DNA of 64,000 nucleotides from Allonocardiopsis opalescens. GTDB taxonomy: Bacteria > Actinomycetota > Actinomycetes > Streptosporangiales > Streptosporangiaceae. Location of the stretch: positions 62,001 through 126,000 of the forward strand of contig NZ_PVZC01000007.1 of NCBI RefSeq assembly GCF_003002095.1. Direction: 5' to 3'. Made by a program: the position numbers and the translations under genes. Shown in pieces: positions 56,746 through 64,000 of the stretch. The first letter of the stretch is position 1; the number at the start of each line of letters is the position of its first letter. The notes under the pieces are model-generated. The model did no database searches and was not told the origin of the DNA. It worked only from the letters and a program-made list of their open reading frames with translations.

Positions 56746-57774
56746 GTGGCGCCCCGCAAGCAGAGCACAGCATCGGCTACGGGCCGCACGCGGCCTCCGG
56801 CGACGATCTATGACGTCGCACGCCTCAGCGGAGTGAGCCCGTCGACGGTCTCCCGGGCGCTGAACAAGCCGGGGCGGCTGAACGGAGCGACCGAGCAGCG
56901 GATCCGCGAGGTGGCCGAGGCGGTCGGGTACCGGCTGAACCCCATGGCGCGGGCGCTGCCGACCGGCCGGACCCAGATGATCGCGCTCATCCTGTCCGAC
57001 ATCACCAATCCGGTCTTCTTCGAACTGGTCCGCGGCGCCGAGCGGGTGGCCGCGAGCCGCGGCTACATCCTCATTCTCGCCGAGAGCCAGGAGTCCGCCG
57101 ATCTCGAGCACCGGACCGCCCAGCGCCTGCTCGGATCGGTCGACGGACTGGTGCTGGTCTCCGCCCGCCTGGAGAACACGGCCATCCGGACCCTCAGCGA
57201 GCAGAAGCCCCTGCTCGTCGTCAACCGCAGGCTGCGCGGCACGCCGAGCCTCGTCCCCGACGTCGGACCGGGGATCGAGGACGCGCTCGACCACCTCCAA
57301 GAGCTCGGGCACTCATCGCTCGCCTATCTCGCGGGTCCGGCCAAGTCCTGGATGAGCCGGCTGCGCGAACAGACCCTCAAGAACGCCGCCGACGAGCGGG
57401 GCATGGGCGTGCGGACGATCGGGCCGAACGACCCCACGCTGGCGGGCGGCGCGGCGGCTCTGCCCGCGCTGTCGGGCACGACGGCGAGCGCGGTGCTCGC
57501 CTACAACGACCTCATGGCCATCGGCCTGCTCCAGGCGTGCCAGGGAGCCGGAATCACCGTGCCCGACGATCTGAGCATCATCGGATTCGACGACATCTTC
57601 GGCTCGGATTTCACCTCTCCGCCGATCACCACCATCCGCACGCCGCTCGGCCGACTGGGCGAAGAGGCGGCGCGGCGGCTCATCGCGAGCCTCGATGACG
57701 ACGACACCGGTTCCGCGGTCGATCTGACGACCGAGTTCGTCATCCGCAATTCGACCGCTCGCGTAAAGGTCTGA
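56746..57774 (+). CDS. LacI/GalR-family repressor, likely master regulator of the region
   Basis: A 342-aa protein from GTG 56746 (weak ribosome binding site). The N-terminal HTH is TIYDVARLSGVSPSTVSRAL and the hinge helix GYRLNPMARAL. It is followed by the periplasmic-binding-like effector domain with LILSDITNPVFFELVRGAE, VLAYNDLMAIGLLQACQ and SIIGFDDIFGSDFTSPPITTI. The conserved near-palindrome centred on CCGG/CCGA in front of nearly all units from 34 to 58 kb has the form expected for LacI sites, and two copies precede this gene. It is most likely a repressor released by a uronate-pathway intermediate; the effector is unknown. Confidence 0.93.
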   Translation: MAPRKQSTASATGRTRPPATIYDVARLSGVSPSTVSRALNKPGRLNGATEQRIREVAEAVGYRLNPMARALPTGRTQMIALILSDITNPVFFELVRGAERVAASRGYILILAESQESADLEHRTAQRLLGSVDGLVLVSARLENTAIRTLSEQKPLLVVNRRLRGTPSLVPDVGPGIEDALDHLQELGHSSLAYLAGPAKSWMSRLREQTLKNAADERGMGVRTIGPNDPTLAGGAAALPALSGTTASAVLAYNDLMAIGLLQACQGAGITVPDDLSIIGFDDIFGSDFTSPPITTIRTPLGRLGEEAARRLIASLDDDDTGSAVDLTTEFVIRNSTARVKV

Positions 57775-57821
57775 CCGCCCGTTCCGGGAACCACTGGAAA
57801 GGCGCCGTCCTCCGACCGCCC

Positions 57822-57837
57822 TGGCAACCGATTGCAT
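57822..57837 (+). promoter_or_regulatory. LacI-type operator ahead of the alpha/beta hydrolase gene
   Basis: TGGCAACCGATTGCAT, 38 bp before the hydrolase start. The left half matches fully; the right half is weaker. Confidence 0.75.
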
Positions 57838-57874
57838 TCTACCGACCCCACCCCGAACGACAGGAGACGACGCC

Positions 57875-58660
57875 GTGACGAACGGGGCCATGAACGTGTC
57901 CCTCGGCCACACCGGCACCCCGGCGGCCGCACCCGAAACGATCGTCTTCGTCAACTCCCTCGCGACCACGGGACGGATGTGGGACGGCGTCGTCGCGGAG
58001 CTTCCCCCCGGTCACCGCGTGGTCCGCTACGACCAGCGCGACCGCGGCGGGATCCACGGGCGCCGGCCGTTCGAACTCGACGACCTGGTCACTGACCTGT
58101 TCGCGGTCATGGACGCCGCGAACGCCCCCACCGCCCATGTCGTCGGCGTCTCCCTGGGCGGCATCGTCGGCCTGCGGGCCGCGGCCCGCGAACCGCGCCG
58201 CGTCGCGTCGCTCACCGCGATGTGCTGCGCCGCGCGCTTCTCCCGGGACGTCTGGGTGGAGCGGGGCCGCGTGGTGCGGTCGGCCGGCTTCGCGTCGATC
58301 GTCCCCGGAATCATCGACCGCTGGTTCACCCCCGAGTTCCAGCGGCGAGCCCCGCACGTCGTAAGCGGCTTCCGCACCATGCTGGAAGCCACCGATCCCC
58401 TGGGGTACGCGTACGCCAGCGATCTGCTGGCATCAGCGGACGTCCGCGACGACCTCCCCTCGATCACCGCGCCGACGCTCGTCATCAGCGGAGAGGCCGA
58501 CACCGCCAATCCCGTCGCCGACCAGGTGATGATCGCCAAGGCCGTTCCGAACGCCCGCCACGCGACTCTGCCGCGGACAGCGCACCTCGCCCCGGCCGCC
58601 GAGCCCGCCCGTGTCGCACGATTGATCCACAACCACATCACCTCCGCGCTGCAGCGCTAG
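57875..58660 (+). CDS. Alpha/beta hydrolase, 3-oxoadipate-enol-lactonase-like
   Basis: A 261-aa protein from GTG 57875 (AGGAG 8 nt ahead). The nucleophile Ser is in VVGVSLGGIVGL, the Asp in TLVISGEADTANPV and the His in TAHLAPAAEP, a complete triad. The closest pattern I know is the PcaD enol-lactonase group (YDQRDRGG, then the cap). There are no protocatechuate genes here. The LacI-type operator in front ties it to the glucuronide regulon, where it might open an aldonolactone or cleave an ester on the imported sugar. This assignment is inferred from context. Confidence 0.85.
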   Translation: MTNGAMNVSLGHTGTPAAAPETIVFVNSLATTGRMWDGVVAELPPGHRVVRYDQRDRGGIHGRRPFELDDLVTDLFAVMDAANAPTAHVVGVSLGGIVGLRAAAREPRRVASLTAMCCAARFSRDVWVERGRVVRSAGFASIVPGIIDRWFTPEFQRRAPHVVSGFRTMLEATDPLGYAYASDLLASADVRDDLPSITAPTLVISGEADTANPVADQVMIAKAVPNARHATLPRTAHLAPAAEPARVARLIHNHITSALQR

Positions 58661-58745
58661 TACGCGCGACCGCGCCAACCCGGCAGGAGGCCGGATGGAT
58701 TTCCCCGGTCCGGAGCCGCGCGCCGGCGTCCCTGCTGAGGCCCCG

Positions 58746-58785
58746 GGCACGGCCCGGACGAGAGTGCGCCCGCCCGGGCCGTGCC
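58746..58785. terminator. Bidirectional terminator between hydrolase and secreted glycosidase genes
   Basis: A 12-bp stem, GGCACGGCCCGG (58746-58757) with CCGGGCCGTGCC (58774-58785), with a 16-nt loop, placed between convergent stop codons. Confidence 0.7.
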
Positions 58786-58795
58786 GGTAACGGGG

Positions 58796-60496
58796 TCAGC
58801 CGAGTTCGATGTAGTCCAGTTCGGCGTAGTCGGTGGCGCCGGGGAAGCCGGGGGCGCCCTTGGCGAGGCGGATGCGGTTGTGGCCGGGTTCCAGGTGGAC
58901 CGTGGTGGTGACGGTCGGGCCGAAGGTGCCCCAGCCCGAGGTCGGCGGGTAGCCGACCGTCCGCCAGGGGCCGCCGTTGACGGACAGGCCCTGGGTGGAG
59001 GTCCGGGTGCCGCCGTTGGCGTAGCCGATGGTGAGGGTGTAGTCGCCCGCCTCGGGGGCCTGGACCAGGAAGTCGACGTAGCTGTCGGTGCGGGGGTCGC
59101 CGGAGTTGTCGATCCTGCCGACGTAGCCGCTGTTGGACGCGGTGGGCGACTCCAGGCGCAGGGCTCGGTAGACCGACGCGTTCTCCGCCTCGTAGCGGTG
59201 CGGGTGGGCGGGTTCGCCCTGGGCCGGGCGGATGGCGAGGTGGTAGCCGCGGGTGCGGTCCATGTCGGGCAGCTCGACGGAGAGCCGGCCGCCGCTGACC
59301 TGGTGGATGCCGGTGGACTCGACGGTCGGCTCGGGCACGTGGGTGAACCGCCCGGCCGCCGGGGTGGACTCCAGCAGCACCTCGACCTGGGGGCCGAAGT
59401 CCGCCAGGCCGGTCAGGTCGATGGTGGCGGGGCCGTCGCCGTCGCCGAAGACGACGTGCGCGACACCGCGGGCGGCGTCGTAGGAGGCGAAGCCGTCCAG
59501 GCCGATCTGCGCCGCCGGGGTGGTGGCGACCATGTTCCCGGACATGTCGCCGTACCACTTGTACAGCCACCACATCCCGGTCGGCTGGTCGTTGTTCACC
59601 ACCAGCCCGTTGACGGTGCCGTACTCGTACCAGAAGGCGCGGTTGGCCGAGTCCACGCCGCCGCGCTCCAGCTTGGCGATGTAGCCGGCGATCCGGCCCG
59701 GCACGTCGACCTCGCTGGTGGCGGCGTACTCGTTGAGGGCGAGGGGGCGCGGGCTGATGCCCAGCTCGCGCTCCAGCGCCCGGTACTGCTCGATATGGGC
59801 GGCCACGGCCGAGGGCGGCGCGGTCAGCTCGTGCCAGCTCACCACGTCGGGCAGGGCGCCGTGGTCGCGGGCGTGGGTGAGGAAGGAGCGCATGTAGCCG
59901 GTGTCGAAGCGCGCGGTGCTCGGGCCGATGATCGGGGTGAGGGGGTCGGCCGCGCGCACCCGCTGGAAGGTGCGCACCCATCCCTCGTTGAACGGGCCCG
60001 CCTCCTGGGTGTTCCAGGTGTAGTCGGGTTCGTTCCACAGCTCGTAGCCCTCGATGTTGCTCACCGAGGTGGCCGCGAGCCGGTCCTGGACCTGGCGGTC
60101 GACCTTGGTCAGCCAGTCCTGCCAGCTCACCCACTGGTAGGGGAAGCGCGGGTAGATGTCGGGCATCCGGATGATCACGCCCGCGCCGACGCGGTCGGCC
60201 TGGGGCGCCACGAGCAGGGCGTCGCCGCCGGGCGGCTGCCCGTTGGGCTCGTGCACGGTGCCCGGGGCGGGCTGGGTGACGTTGCGCAGCTGGATCGGGT
60301 GCAGCATCTCGTCGGCGGGCCGGTCGTTCTCGATCAGCGCGTACAGCCCGCCGGAGGCGGCGTGGGTGACCGGGCGGATCGGCGCGCCCAGGTCGACGGC
60401 CAGGGTGGTGGCCGCCGAGGCCGCGGGGGCGAGGGCCAGCGGGGCGGTCGCGGTCGCCGCGGTGAGGATCGCGGCGAGCCAGCGGGATCGTTTCAT
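58796..60496 (-). CDS. Secreted clan-A glycoside hydrolase (GH39-like) with C-terminal CBM
   Basis: A 566-aa protein from ATG 60496 (AGGAGAAGCAG upstream). A Sec signal (MKRSRWLAAILTAATA, then LALAPAASAA) gives cleavage near residue 29. The barrel has GYELWNEPDYTWN, whose NEP Glu is the usual clan-A acid/base, and PRPLALNEYAATSEV, whose Glu is a likely nucleophile. The closest overall style is GH39 or a related family. The last ~130 residues (HPHRYEAENASVYRALRLES, then DSYVDFLVQAPEAGDYTLTIGYANG) form a CBM6/35-type sugar-binding module. It probably releases sugars from plant polysaccharide outside the cell for uptake by the permeases encoded upstream. Last gene of the minus-strand unit. Confidence 0.85.
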   Translation of the reverse strand: MKRSRWLAAILTAATATAPLALAPAASAATTLAVDLGAPIRPVTHAASGGLYALIENDRPADEMLHPIQLRNVTQPAPGTVHEPNGQPPGGDALLVAPQADRVGAGVIIRMPDIYPRFPYQWVSWQDWLTKVDRQVQDRLAATSVSNIEGYELWNEPDYTWNTQEAGPFNEGWVRTFQRVRAADPLTPIIGPSTARFDTGYMRSFLTHARDHGALPDVVSWHELTAPPSAVAAHIEQYRALERELGISPRPLALNEYAATSEVDVPGRIAGYIAKLERGGVDSANRAFWYEYGTVNGLVVNNDQPTGMWWLYKWYGDMSGNMVATTPAAQIGLDGFASYDAARGVAHVVFGDGDGPATIDLTGLADFGPQVEVLLESTPAAGRFTHVPEPTVESTGIHQVSGGRLSVELPDMDRTRGYHLAIRPAQGEPAHPHRYEAENASVYRALRLESPTASNSGYVGRIDNSGDPRTDSYVDFLVQAPEAGDYTLTIGYANGGTRTSTQGLSVNGGPWRTVGYPPTSGWGTFGPTVTTTVHLEPGHNRIRLAKGAPGFPGATDYAELDYIELG

Positions 60497-60557
60497 CTGC
60501 TTCTCCTGGGACGGGGACGGGGTCAGGGTTCGGGTCGTGGGGCGGGAGGCGCCCGCC

Positions 60558-62474
60558 TCACGTACGGGGCAGCCAGACGCGCATGGTGGACGGTCCGCGC
60601 CGGGCCCAGCGGTGGTAGGGCACCAGGCGGACCGGGACGGCCGGGGCCTGCCTGGGTGCCGGCTCGGCCGGGGTGTAGGGGAAGGCTTCGTCGGCCGGTG
60701 GCCTGAAGCTCCCGCGCACGATGGCGCCGCCGGGGGCCGGCTCGGGCGGCGCGGAGACGTCCACCCGCAGCTCGTCGAGCTCGCCGCCGTCCTGGTCGGT
60801 GGACTCCGCGCACAGTACGACCGGCCCCCGCTGCACGGCGGCGCAGCCGCGGACGGCGTCGATGCGCTCGTCGGGGAAGGTCCAGCGCGGCTGGAGCGGC
60901 AGTTCGAGCCGCAGCTCCTCGCCGACCGCGAAGGCGCGCCGCACCACCGCCGGGCCGGGCGGCACCGGACGCCGTCCGCCGGCGTCGGCCAGCACGGCGC
61001 CCGTCGCCCAGGACGGCACCCGCAGCGCGATGGTCCACGGTCCGGGGCCGCTCTCGGTGATCCGTACCACGACGGTGCCGTCGTCGGGGTAGCCGGTGCT
61101 CACCCGCACCCCGGCGGGCCGGCCGTCGTCGAGCCGGGTGCGCACGTCCATGCCGGCGTACTGGTGGATCTGCACGCCCTCGCCGTCGGCGGTCGCCAGG
61201 TAGCCGCCGAGCGAGGCCAGCAGGCGGGCCGCGTTGGGCAGGCAGCACGACACCTCGAACCAGGGTGCCCGCATGCCCCCGCCGAAGCGCAGCCGGGCGC
61301 GGTCGGGCGCGGCGGGCTCGGCGGGTACCCGCTGGTGCAGGGTGTTGGCGTAGAAGAAGGCGCGTCCGTCGTCGGCGACGGAGGTAGCGACGATGTTGTA
61401 CAGCGCGCGCTCGATCACGTCGCCGTAGCGGGTGTCGCCGGTGGCCAGCAGCAGCCGCCAGGCCAGCATCACCGAGGCGACGCCCGCGCAGGTCTCGGAG
61501 TAGGCGCGGTCGGCGGGCAGCACGAAGTCCTCGCCGAAGGACTCGCCCTCGTGGTGGGAGCCCATCCCGCCGGTGAGGTAGGTGCGCCGGGCGAGGGTTC
61601 GGTCGAACTGGGCCCGGACCGCCTCCAGCAGCTCGGTGTCCCCGGTCTCCACGGCCGTGTCGACCACGCCGCAGGCCAGGTACAGGGCGCGCACGGCATG
61701 GCCGCGCAGCACCCGCGCGGTGCGCGGCGGGATGTCGTCGGAGAAGTAGGACCAGCCCAGCGGGTGCTCGGGCAGGGTGCGGTGGCCGCGCCGCTCGACG
61801 AAGAGCGCCGCCTGGTCCAGGTAGCGCTGCTCGCCGGTGAGCCGGGCGAACTCCACCAGCGCGGGCTCGATCTCCGGGTGCCCGCACACCCCCGGGTTCC
61901 CGTCCGGACCGAAGGCGGCGCACACGTGGTCGGCGACCCGGCGGGCCACCTCCACCAGCTCGTCGAGACCGTGGGTCCTGGCCCGGGCCACCGCCGCCTG
62001 CAGCAGGTGCCCGGCGCAGTACAGCTCGTGGCCGAAGGCGAGGTCGCTGTAGCGGGCCGGCTGCCCCGGGCCGCCGAAGGCGGTGCCGAGGTAGCCGTCG
62101 CCGTCCTGCGCGGCGGCCAGCACCCCGGCCAGTCCGCCGATCCGCGCCGCCCAGTCCTGACCGGGGTCCCTGGTCCGGCCCGCCTCCCAGGCCATCGCCT
62201 CCAGCAGCTTGTAGACCTCGGAGTCGGAGAACTCCAGCCCGCGCCGGGTGCCGGGCGCCGGGGCGGGGCGGCCGGTCCAGCCGAGCCGGTCCATCCAGTC
62301 GCGGCAGTGCTCGATGGTGGCGGTCCCGTTGGTCTGCTGGCGCCGGTGCCAGAAGCCGCCGGTCAGCCGTACCTCGGCCAGTCCGAGCGGGCGCAGCGCC
62401 CCGCGCGAGGGGACGACCGGCCGGCCGCCGGCCTGGCCGGCCGGCGCCTTGTTCAGCTGGGATGAGGCGGTCAT
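60558..62474 (-). CDS. Beta-L-arabinofuranosidase, GH127 family
   Basis: A 638-aa cytoplasmic protein from ATG 62474 (AAGGA upstream). GH127 features: an (alpha/alpha)6 barrel with SDSEVYKLLEAMAW, DGDGYLGTAF (AAQDGDGYLGTAF), GHELYCAGHLLQAAVA and YLTGGMGSHHEGESFGEDF. ETCAGVASVMLAWRLL is followed by the Cys-rich SCCLPNAARLLASL. The family uses a Zn-coordinated Cys nucleophile with a Glu (here Glu in GGMGS-HHEGESFG/ETCA and Cys in SCC). It cleaves terminal beta-L-arabinofuranosyl residues, as found on hydroxyproline-rich glycoproteins. It lies between permease genes and a secreted glycosidase, so it should act on the imported arabinoside. Confidence 0.88.
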   Translation of the reverse strand: MTASSQLNKAPAGQAGGRPVVPSRGALRPLGLAEVRLTGGFWHRRQQTNGTATIEHCRDWMDRLGWTGRPAPAPGTRRGLEFSDSEVYKLLEAMAWEAGRTRDPGQDWAARIGGLAGVLAAAQDGDGYLGTAFGGPGQPARYSDLAFGHELYCAGHLLQAAVARARTHGLDELVEVARRVADHVCAAFGPDGNPGVCGHPEIEPALVEFARLTGEQRYLDQAALFVERRGHRTLPEHPLGWSYFSDDIPPRTARVLRGHAVRALYLACGVVDTAVETGDTELLEAVRAQFDRTLARRTYLTGGMGSHHEGESFGEDFVLPADRAYSETCAGVASVMLAWRLLLATGDTRYGDVIERALYNIVATSVADDGRAFFYANTLHQRVPAEPAAPDRARLRFGGGMRAPWFEVSCCLPNAARLLASLGGYLATADGEGVQIHQYAGMDVRTRLDDGRPAGVRVSTGYPDDGTVVVRITESGPGPWTIALRVPSWATGAVLADAGGRRPVPPGPAVVRRAFAVGEELRLELPLQPRWTFPDERIDAVRGCAAVQRGPVVLCAESTDQDGGELDELRVDVSAPPEPAPGGAIVRGSFRPPADEAFPYTPAEPAPRQAPAVPVRLVPYHRWARRGPSTMRVWLPRT

Positions 62475-62519
62475 GGGGTCCTTTCGTCGGCGGGGACGGG
62501 GCGGGGCGGCCGGGCGGGG

Positions 62520-63407
62520 TCAGCCCTTGAGCGCGCCCGAGGTGAAGCCGCGCACGTAGTGCCGCTGCAGCAGCAGGAACAGGGCCGTGCAGGGCACCGC
62601 CGAGACGATGACGCCCGCCTGCAGCGCGCCGAAGTCGATCGCGCCGTGGCTGCTGGACCGCATCGCGGCCAGTGCCGTGGGCAGGGTGAGCAGGCTGTCG
62701 TCGGACAGCAGCATCAGCGGCGCGATGAACTCGTTCCACGAAGCCAGGAAGGCGAACAGGCCGACGGTGACCATGGCGGGCACGACGACCGGGATGAGGA
62801 CCCGCACCAGCGTGCGCACCGGTCCGCAGCCGTCGATGAGGGCGGCCTCGTCCAGGTCGCGCGGCACGCCGTCGAAGGCGTTGCGCATCATGAACAGTGC
62901 GAACGGCAGCTGGAACATGGTGAGCACCAGGGCGAGGCCGAGGTGGGAGTTCTCCAGGCCCAGCCGTCCGAGCAGGACGTACAGCGGCACCAGCAGGGTC
63001 GGGTACGGCACCATCAGGATGCCCAGGGTGACCAGGAACAGCAGGTCGCGGCCTGGGAAGCGGAAGCGGGCCGCCGCGTAGCCGCCGAGGGTGGCGGCGG
63101 TGAGGGTGCCCGCCACCGTCAGCAGGGAGACCACCAGGCTGTTGGCGGTGTATTGGGGCAGCCCGGCGCCGTACTCGGCCAGCCGCCGGTAGTTGTCCAG
63201 CCCGACGCCCTCGGCGCCGCCGGCGGCCCTCGGTCCGCGCACCGACGCCCACGCGGTCCACAGCAGCGGGGCGAGGAACAGGACCGCCAGCGCCAGCAGC
63301 GTGGTGTGCCGGCCGGTGGCCGTGATCCGCACCAGGATCCGGCGGCGCCGGCCGGCCCGCCGGGAGGCCGGCGGTGTCGCGGCCGCGGACGCGGGTGGCA
63401 GGCTCAT
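62520..63407 (-). CDS. Carbohydrate ABC permease, MalG type
   Basis: A 295-aa protein from ATG 63407, overlapping the previous stop (ATGA). It has six hydrophobic segments and the EAA loop DLDEAALIDGCGPVRTLVRVLIPVVVPA, the family's hallmark; the C-terminus is LLLQRHYVRGFTSGALKG. It forms the second half of a CUT1 sugar importer with the gene at 63404; the ATPase is usually a shared MsiK-type protein elsewhere. The likely cargo is an arabino-oligosaccharide, given the GH127 gene next door. Confidence 0.93.
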   Translation of the reverse strand: MSLPPASAAATPPASRRAGRRRRILVRITATGRHTTLLALAVLFLAPLLWTAWASVRGPRAAGGAEGVGLDNYRRLAEYGAGLPQYTANSLVVSLLTVAGTLTAATLGGYAAARFRFPGRDLLFLVTLGILMVPYPTLLVPLYVLLGRLGLENSHLGLALVLTMFQLPFALFMMRNAFDGVPRDLDEAALIDGCGPVRTLVRVLIPVVVPAMVTVGLFAFLASWNEFIAPLMLLSDDSLLTLPTALAAMRSSSHGAIDFGALQAGVIVSAVPCTALFLLLQRHYVRGFTSGALKG

Positions 63408-64000
63408 CGCCGGTCTCCTCGCTCGCGAAGGATGGACAGCTGGACCACGTTCCCGACCACCAGGACGAGCGCCACCAGGACCGACATGGCCGCGGCCACG
63501 CCGACGTCGAGCAGAGTGAAGGCCTGCCGGTAGACGGTCATCACCACGGTGACGGTGGAGTTGTCGGGGCCGCCGCTGGTGAGCAGCACGAACTGCTCGA
63601 AGGCCAGCAGCGAGCCGGTGACGCACAGCGTCAGCGCCAGGGCCAGCGTCGGCCGCAGCAGCGGCAGGGTCACGTGGCGCAGGGTGCGCCACCAGCCGGC
63701 GCCGTCCACCCGCGCCGCCTCGTACACGTCGTCGGGAATCGCCTGCAGGCCGGTGAGCAGCACCAGCATGTAGAAGCCGGCGAAGCGCCAGGTGATCATC
63801 AAGACGGTGGACCACAGGGCGGCGCCGGGGGTGCCGAACCAGTCGACGGTGCCGTCGCCGATGCCCAGCGCCGCCAGCAGCGGCCCGAGCGGGCCGGCCT
63901 CGTCGCTGAAGATGACGTACCAGAGCAGGCTGGCCACGGCGAGGCCGACCACCGCGGGCTGGAAGAACGCGGTGCGGGCCAGGCCGACGCCCCGGCCCGG
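63404..64000 (-). CDS. Carbohydrate ABC permease, MalF type (5' end outside window)
   Basis: The frame is open to the right edge (reads GLARTAFFQPAVVGLAVASLLW), so the visible part is the C-terminal ~198 residues and the start is not in view. The EAA loop DVYEAARVDGAGWWRTLRHVTLPLLRPT is clear. It is coupled to the MalG-type gene by ATGA. The binding protein and a regulator are expected further right. Confidence 0.92.
   Translation of the reverse strand, partial: PGRGVGLARTAFFQPAVVGLAVASLLWYVIFSDEAGPLGPLLAALGIGDGTVDWFGTPGAALWSTVLMITWRFAGFYMLVLLTGLQAIPDDVYEAARVDGAGWWRTLRHVTLPLLRPTLALALTLCVTGSLLAFEQFVLLTSGGPDNSTVTVVMTVYRQAFTLLDVGVAAAMSVLVALVLVVGNVVQLSILRERGDRR

Noticed and set aside
1-64000. 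tRNA, rRNA, CRISPR arrays, insertion sequences and integrase/att sites
   Set aside because: I saw no cloverleaf, regular spacer array, transposase motif or integrase gene anywhere in the window.

Overview
The window is very GC-rich, with GTG/TTG starts, many 4-nt start/stop overlaps and secreted carbohydrate-active proteins. This points to an actinomycete (Actinomycetota); I cannot name the genus from sequence alone. It falls into three blocks.

Left block (about 1-26,550): a nonribosomal peptide synthetase (NRPS) cluster, mostly on the minus strand and read from right to left. A StrR-type ParB-fold regulator (22,469-23,521) sits just upstream of NRPS 1 (FAAL-ACP-C-A-PCP-C-A-PCP). The first A domain has the pocket code I read as DLFNNALTYK, which is characteristic of 4-hydroxyphenylglycine. 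After a divergently placed MbtH-like fusion protein come NRPS 2 (C, a degenerate C, A, PCP), a histidine-ammonia-lyase-like MIO enzyme, a C domain fused to a decayed A domain, and NRPS 3, which runs off the left edge. NRPS 3 is a chain of C-PCP modules with no A domains, apparently grown by recent tandem duplication. A small VOC protein, an MFS exporter and a FAD monooxygenase flank the synthetase genes. The likely product is an N-acylated peptide whose final residues must be loaded by an adenylation enzyme acting in trans.

Middle block (about 26,550-34,000): an M24-fold protein with missing metal ligands, an SDR and its divergent AraC regulator, an orphan 405-aa protein, a TPR gene remnant, an arginase-family protein and a small membrane protein.

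Right block (about 34,000-64,000): a sugar-acid catabolism region. It holds a GPH-type transporter, GH2 beta-glucuronidase, mannonate dehydratase, gluconokinase, glucuronate isomerase, fructuronate reductase, a Dpp-type ABC transporter with a fused permease-ATPase, an unassigned glycosidase, a D-2-hydroxyacid dehydrogenase and an alpha/beta hydrolase. It also holds a glycolate/glyoxylate branch: FAD-linked oxidase, malate synthase G, a GlcG-like protein and tartronate-semialdehyde reductase. A single LacI regulator (56,746-57,774) appears to control all of it, because near-identical 16-bp operators (TGGCAACCGRTTGNCA) lie in front of almost every transcription unit, several on top of the predicted -35 box. 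No KDG kinase or KDG/KDPG aldolase is present. The last 5 kb (58,796-64,000) is a separate minus-strand unit for arabinoside breakdown and uptake: a secreted clan-A glycosidase with a CBM, a GH127 beta-L-arabinofuranosidase and two MalFG-type permeases, the last cut by the right edge.
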